Shown piece after piece: positions 59,872-64,000 of a stretch of DNA of 64,000 nucleotides (positions are counted from its first letter, which is position 1; each line of letters begins with the position of its first letter). The DNA is from Holacanthus passer (Eukaryota > Chordata > Actinopteri > Pomacanthidae). The stretch lies in NCBI GenBank assembly GCA_025331565.1, contig JAFREQ010000091.1, forward strand, positions 194,001 through 258,000. The letters are read 5' to 3'. Both the position numbers and the translations under genes were made by a program. The notes beneath the pieces were generated by a model. The model searched no databases. It worked only from the letters and a program-made list of their open reading frames with translations, and was not told where the DNA came from.

Positions 59872-60522
59872 CCAAAGAGCTGTTTCTTAGCAACTGCCTT
59901 GGACTGTTCTCTGCAGAACGAGAGTAGGTGCCTTCTCTCCCTCAGTGTCTGTCACACTGATACCAATTAGCGGCCGTCATGGCGATACCATTTAGTGTCT
60001 GTTACAGTAATACCACTTATTGTATCTGTCATAGTGAAACCAATTAGTGCCTTCCACTTCGTTAATTACCATCCAGGCTTCAACACCAGTGTCATATGTA
60101 CAGGTTGTGTGAAAATGTGAGAGGTGAAAAGTGTTACATCACAATTATGAGCTAGAATCACCCTTTAAACGCCAGTGTAGATGTAAATGTAGAGTGCTCG
60201 TCTGACATGGCATGAAGCTTAAGTGATCCTGGCAGAGAGATAACATTTTCTGAGTTTGTAATTAGTAGGTTTTACCTTTGATTGCAGAGACATCAGAGGT
60301 CACAGATTCACTGACTCACTTTTGTGGAGGGACACTTTTGGAGGCCAGGAGCTTGGAGTCACAGTGGTTAACACTCATATCATCACAGTCACATACTGAG
60401 AACAGGCTGACCTGAAACATTAACACCAAAAAAAAAAAAAAAAGTTCTGCCATTTTTCTGCATGCCAACGAAATAATTTTGTTCATTTTTAGAAATGCTG
60501 CTGTGGCGGCATGGACATGGAA

Positions 60523-60640
60523 ATGTCAGTCAGTCAGTCAGTCAGTCCACCACAGACTGAAATATCTCAACAGCTATTTGACAGATTGTCATGAAATTTA
60601 GTAATTTACTTTAATGGGGACCCCAAAAGACAAAATAGAA
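60523..60640 (+). repeat. (GTCA)n run and 5' fragment of the 47.5-kb repeat family
   Basis: GTCAGTCAGTCAGTCAGTC is followed by CAGACTGAAATATCTCAACA, GACAGATTGTCATGAAATTT and GGGGACCCC, the opening phrases of the repeat at 47523. Confidence 0.6.
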
Positions 60641-62329
60641 TCTCCATTGGCCATCATGGTTGTTCTTATTTCACTTTCTATTTTTCTTATTTGCACCTGC
60701 AGTATTAGAACAAATATATCTGTTCTATGATTTTTTTTTTCATCCACCAGATGTGTATCAAAATGATTCCTCATCTGTCTATATTGAAATATGAATGAGA
60801 AGCTACTGCAGGGATTTTCCTGCACTCATTATGTTTTACTTTTTGCCTTTCAAATTAGAGGACGTTTAGGCTGACACACTGAGATAGTCAGTTTTAGGCT
60901 CTGGGATTTTAATGCTGGAGGTGGACACATGCAAAGATTCTATGGCAACTGGAAAGATACTGATGCACCATCAAAAAACCTCCAGAAAGAGAGCAAAAAC
61001 TTCTTTACTTTTTGGGGCTTCTTTTGCCCACAAAGAACATCACAGAGGGAAAGGTGGTAATCTCATCCTGAGACATAATAGGAAAACAAAGAGAAGCTAC
61101 CTGTGATGTTGCTTCGTACTGTGACCCTCTTGCCATGTCTTGTCAGACAGGCGTACCCTGATTAGAAACACAACTGTTTGTGCTGCTGCATCTGTTGTTG
61201 CACATTCTGATGAACGCGGATATTAAACATTCACAACATCACATTTGCTGCAAGCCCACAGCCTGCTGGCGAAACTGTGGGCTTGTAAACTGCATTGATG
61301 ATCGTAGAGCTGGTAAGAGTAAATACTAGACATGAGTGTATGAAATATCTAACATGTTTTCTTCTGTCAGAACGGTAAGATGGGAAAAACATTGTCCGGT
61401 CATTTTAAAAAACAAACAGTAAGTATGTAAGTATGTATACAGTAAGTATGAGGATAAAAGAGGAGTAAACACAAAAACAGATCAAAGAAAAACAGGTCAA
61501 AGAGAAGGGGCAAAGCATGGAGACAGAGCTTTTCTTCTCTCACCAATGACATGTACAGTAGAAATCAGACAACGGACCCCTGCTGAGTTTACAGTGCGAT
61601 CCCACTGCTTTGTACAGTACAGAACACAGTCACCTCTGCATGCCATCAAGCTGCTGTCTGCAGTGGGTTTGCCCCCAGCTGTGTGTGTGTGTGTGCATGA
61701 GAGAGAGACTATACATGACAATAAAGCTCTTTGTATTGGACACAGAGAGAGGAGAGGATGTATGTCACTACACTGATAGTAGATATACAAAGGTAGTGAT
61801 AAACAATCTTTTCCTGATTATAGAGCTGAAACAGTGACTCAGTCCAGCTGACCCTGCAGTTTGCTTCTCAAACAGAGCATGATGAGACACATGAATGGCA
61901 TGAATAGTCAAGCATGAGGCTGAGATCGCTACACATACATTCAGGTATTTGAACATGATGAGAGAGAGGGTGGGTGGGCTGCTGCTTTTCTTCAATATTT
62001 CGCTTTCCTCTTGTTGTCTTCCATCTCTTTATTCTGTGATTGACTGATGCCAGCTGAAACCCCGAGCAGCCCAACCTTCTATGTGCTGCGTCGCAGCAGT
62101 GCTGTCACCTCTTGTCACCATCACGTCACACTGTCGTCTCACTGTGACACACCAAAAAAGCTCAAAGACTCAGTTTTTGGTGGCAAGTTTTCTACATATT
62201 GCGTGACAGTTGCCTCATGTTGCGTCAATGACACAGTTAAAGGCAGTGACTTCACTGCTGTGGGCCCTGAAATAAAAATAAATAATGGGATCTTGCTGTA
62301 CAGTACTGAGAAATAATAGCTTGTCTTAA
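60641..62329. other. Spacer
   Basis: No gene recognised. A short TG run lies at 61681-61693. ORFs at 61497-61837 on both strands overlap each other. Confidence 0.4.
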
Positions 62330-62603
62330 AGGGCTGCTCCAGCAATTTTGCTTTGCACTTTTATAAAGTTGGAGACTCACAAGAGAAAACATTTTAAAAG
62401 AATAGTCAAAATCACTGCTGATGTGGAGATATTCAGAATCCTATTTCCCATAATGCAACTCCACAGTTACATTTATGCCGGCATTTTGTAACACAGGCTT
62501 TATGTTTAAATTGTAAAAAATCAAAGTCAAATTGAGGCAGCCCTGATGACATCATTTTGTGTTTCATTTTGGTCCTCATTTGTAAAATCTGTGCAGTGCC
62601 CCT
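62330..62603. mobile_element. 274-bp MITE with TTAA duplications
   Basis: TTAA lies directly outside both ends (62326-62329 and 62604-62607). The left end AGGGCTGCTCCAGCAATTTT and the right end reversed AGGGGCACTGCACAGATTTT form an imperfect inverted repeat. TTAA target choice is shared by piggyBac and Kolobok-type elements. There is no coding capacity, so it is non-autonomous. Confidence 0.6.
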
Positions 62604-62607
62604 TTAA

Positions 62608-64000
62608 AGGAAGACTTCCTAACTTTTGCTTAATAGCAGCCATCCTTATCACAAATGGCAATTACAGCATAATGACACACTGATTTTCCCCTCATTTCCC
62701 AACATTCTCTGTTACCGTTAACAGCTTGAGTGACATCATCATTAGGTGCCCTGACTGGAAGTGAGTGTAATTGGACCACAAGAATGAATCAACGAACATA
62801 TCACCAGGTGAGGTACACTTTATTTAATCAACTTTTTGTTTTACTTTTGAAAAAACAGTAGAAAATGTTTCATGTCCACTAGATAAACCTCTGAAATCAA
62901 AAATATATGTAGATGTAATTTTAATAATTTTTAATGAGGTACTTGAATTTTTTGGGAAACAAATCTATCTAATATCAATTTTTGAAGCAATGATGTTTTC
63001 TTACAGTATGTGTCTTGCAATATATCCCAGGAGACCTTTAAAATGTGTTACTTTCAAAACTTAAATGCTTTCAAGTTTACATGTCATTAGTTTAACAACA
63101 GGCCTACGTAGTCCTATAGAGTAGAATTAATATGTAAATTTGGGTTGGAAGGAGTGATAGGAATGCTCATGCAACATATCACACAGCAATCATGCAGCAG
63201 TGCCCTGTGAAAGGATTTGCTGTACACAAATCATACTAACATCAATGTATCAGAACAGTGTACAAAATGTTCAGGTGGAAGGCCTCTTATTTTTATTCGC
63301 TGACGGCTGACTGTCAGTTTTTACTGGTTAAAATGATGAATGACACCAGTGGTAGATTATATTAGCTGAAGATAATTCAGTTTAAACCTGTATTCAGTCA
63401 CACTCTTGTGTGAGTGATGGCGTCCTAGATGGACAAAAAAAACATTTCTGACAGTTTTGTTCTGTGTTTCTGTCTGTTCTCTTTTCACTGGTTTGAAGTG
63501 GATGAGGATCATTTGGAAAAAGCATTTACTTCCATGCACCAATCAGAATGTAGCATTTGAACCAGAACCGGACAACAGTTGGCGGATATTTTGACTGCTG
63601 TCAATCAAATCTGAACCACACCCACAGTTCTGAGGAAGCTAATATGTTTTTGAGTGTTAAGTTCTTTATAACATTTTTTTTCAGTTCCTCTCCTGGCATT
63701 GATTAAAAAGTTGTCTTTTTCATGAAAAACTTGCATTAGCTGAGATGTGACTCAACACCTTTGCCCTTATGTAGTACGCATGGCTCTGTGAATATGCAAA
63801 TAGGTCACGCCTCTACACAAACTTTTTCAGCAGCTTAGCTATCTGACAAACTGTTTTAAATGACATTTGCCATAAGTTTGTTTGTCAACATCCTCAAGCT
63901 ATATAAAATGTCCTGTCAGCATTTGACATGAATCATCAGGCGACTTGACATGACATGGGCATGTAAGGTTAAAAACATGATTTTCATTGGAGGGTGTCTT
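62608..64000. other. AT-rich spacer to window end
   Basis: No gene, RNA or confidently known repeat seen. Confidence 0.4.

Overview
This window reads as non-coding nuclear DNA of a ray-finned fish, most likely a percomorph (spiny-rayed) teleost. The evidence is the repeat content: a tRNA-derived SINE with a 'TATATAAATG' tail, LINE tails of the form (GATAA)n-CTTTATT-CCCACAGTGGGGAAATT, a Tc1/mariner terminus, a Tol2-like hAT element, Harbinger and Rex1-like remnants, gypsy-like solo LTRs and long (CA)n microsatellites. No complete host protein-coding gene, rRNA, CRISPR array or bacterial-type operon is visible. Almost all short ORFs are chance ORFs in AT-rich or low-complexity DNA. All family names are given from memory of motifs; no search was run.

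Layout. 0-9 kb: a SINE, a Tc1/mariner end fragment, a ~750-bp polypyrimidine tract, a solo LTR with intact target-site duplication (TSD), and a decayed pseudogene resembling the teleost-expanded SAM-domain (SAMD3-like) family. 9-17.5 kb: a ~1-kb TIR element, a tRNA-Asn-like/LINE-tail chimera, and an unclassified coding-like stretch on the minus strand. 17.9-22.25 kb: the best-defined object in the window, a 4365-bp Tol2-like hAT transposon with 13-bp terminal inverted repeats and a perfect 8-bp TSD. Its minus-strand transposase exons are recognisable, but one is split by a 584-bp solo LTR that carries its own 5-bp TSD. The BED zinc-finger exon is also frameshifted, so the copy is dead. 22-31 kb: AT-rich spacer with microsatellites. 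31-34.2 kb: three LINE 3' tails in the same orientation, one of them a clean 59-bp insertion inside an older repeat. 34-47 kb: spacer with older repeats and some segments that look like conserved non-coding DNA. 47.5-53.2 kb: a dense graveyard of an abundant fish repeat, a Harbinger transposase pseudogene, a Rex1-like LINE fragment and LTR pieces. 53-64 kb: further LTR and repeat fragments, one containing a perfect palindromic estrogen-response-type motif, and a 274-bp MITE with TTAA duplications.

The window is best understood as a layered record of transposition (nested insertions, solo-LTR formation, 5' truncation) in an intergenic or large intronic region. I did not find a previously undescribed functional system. 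The most informative features are the nested Tol2-like element, the tRNA-Asn/LINE chimera, the minimal LINE-tail insertion, the SAM-family pseudogene and the repeat-borne nuclear-receptor motifs.
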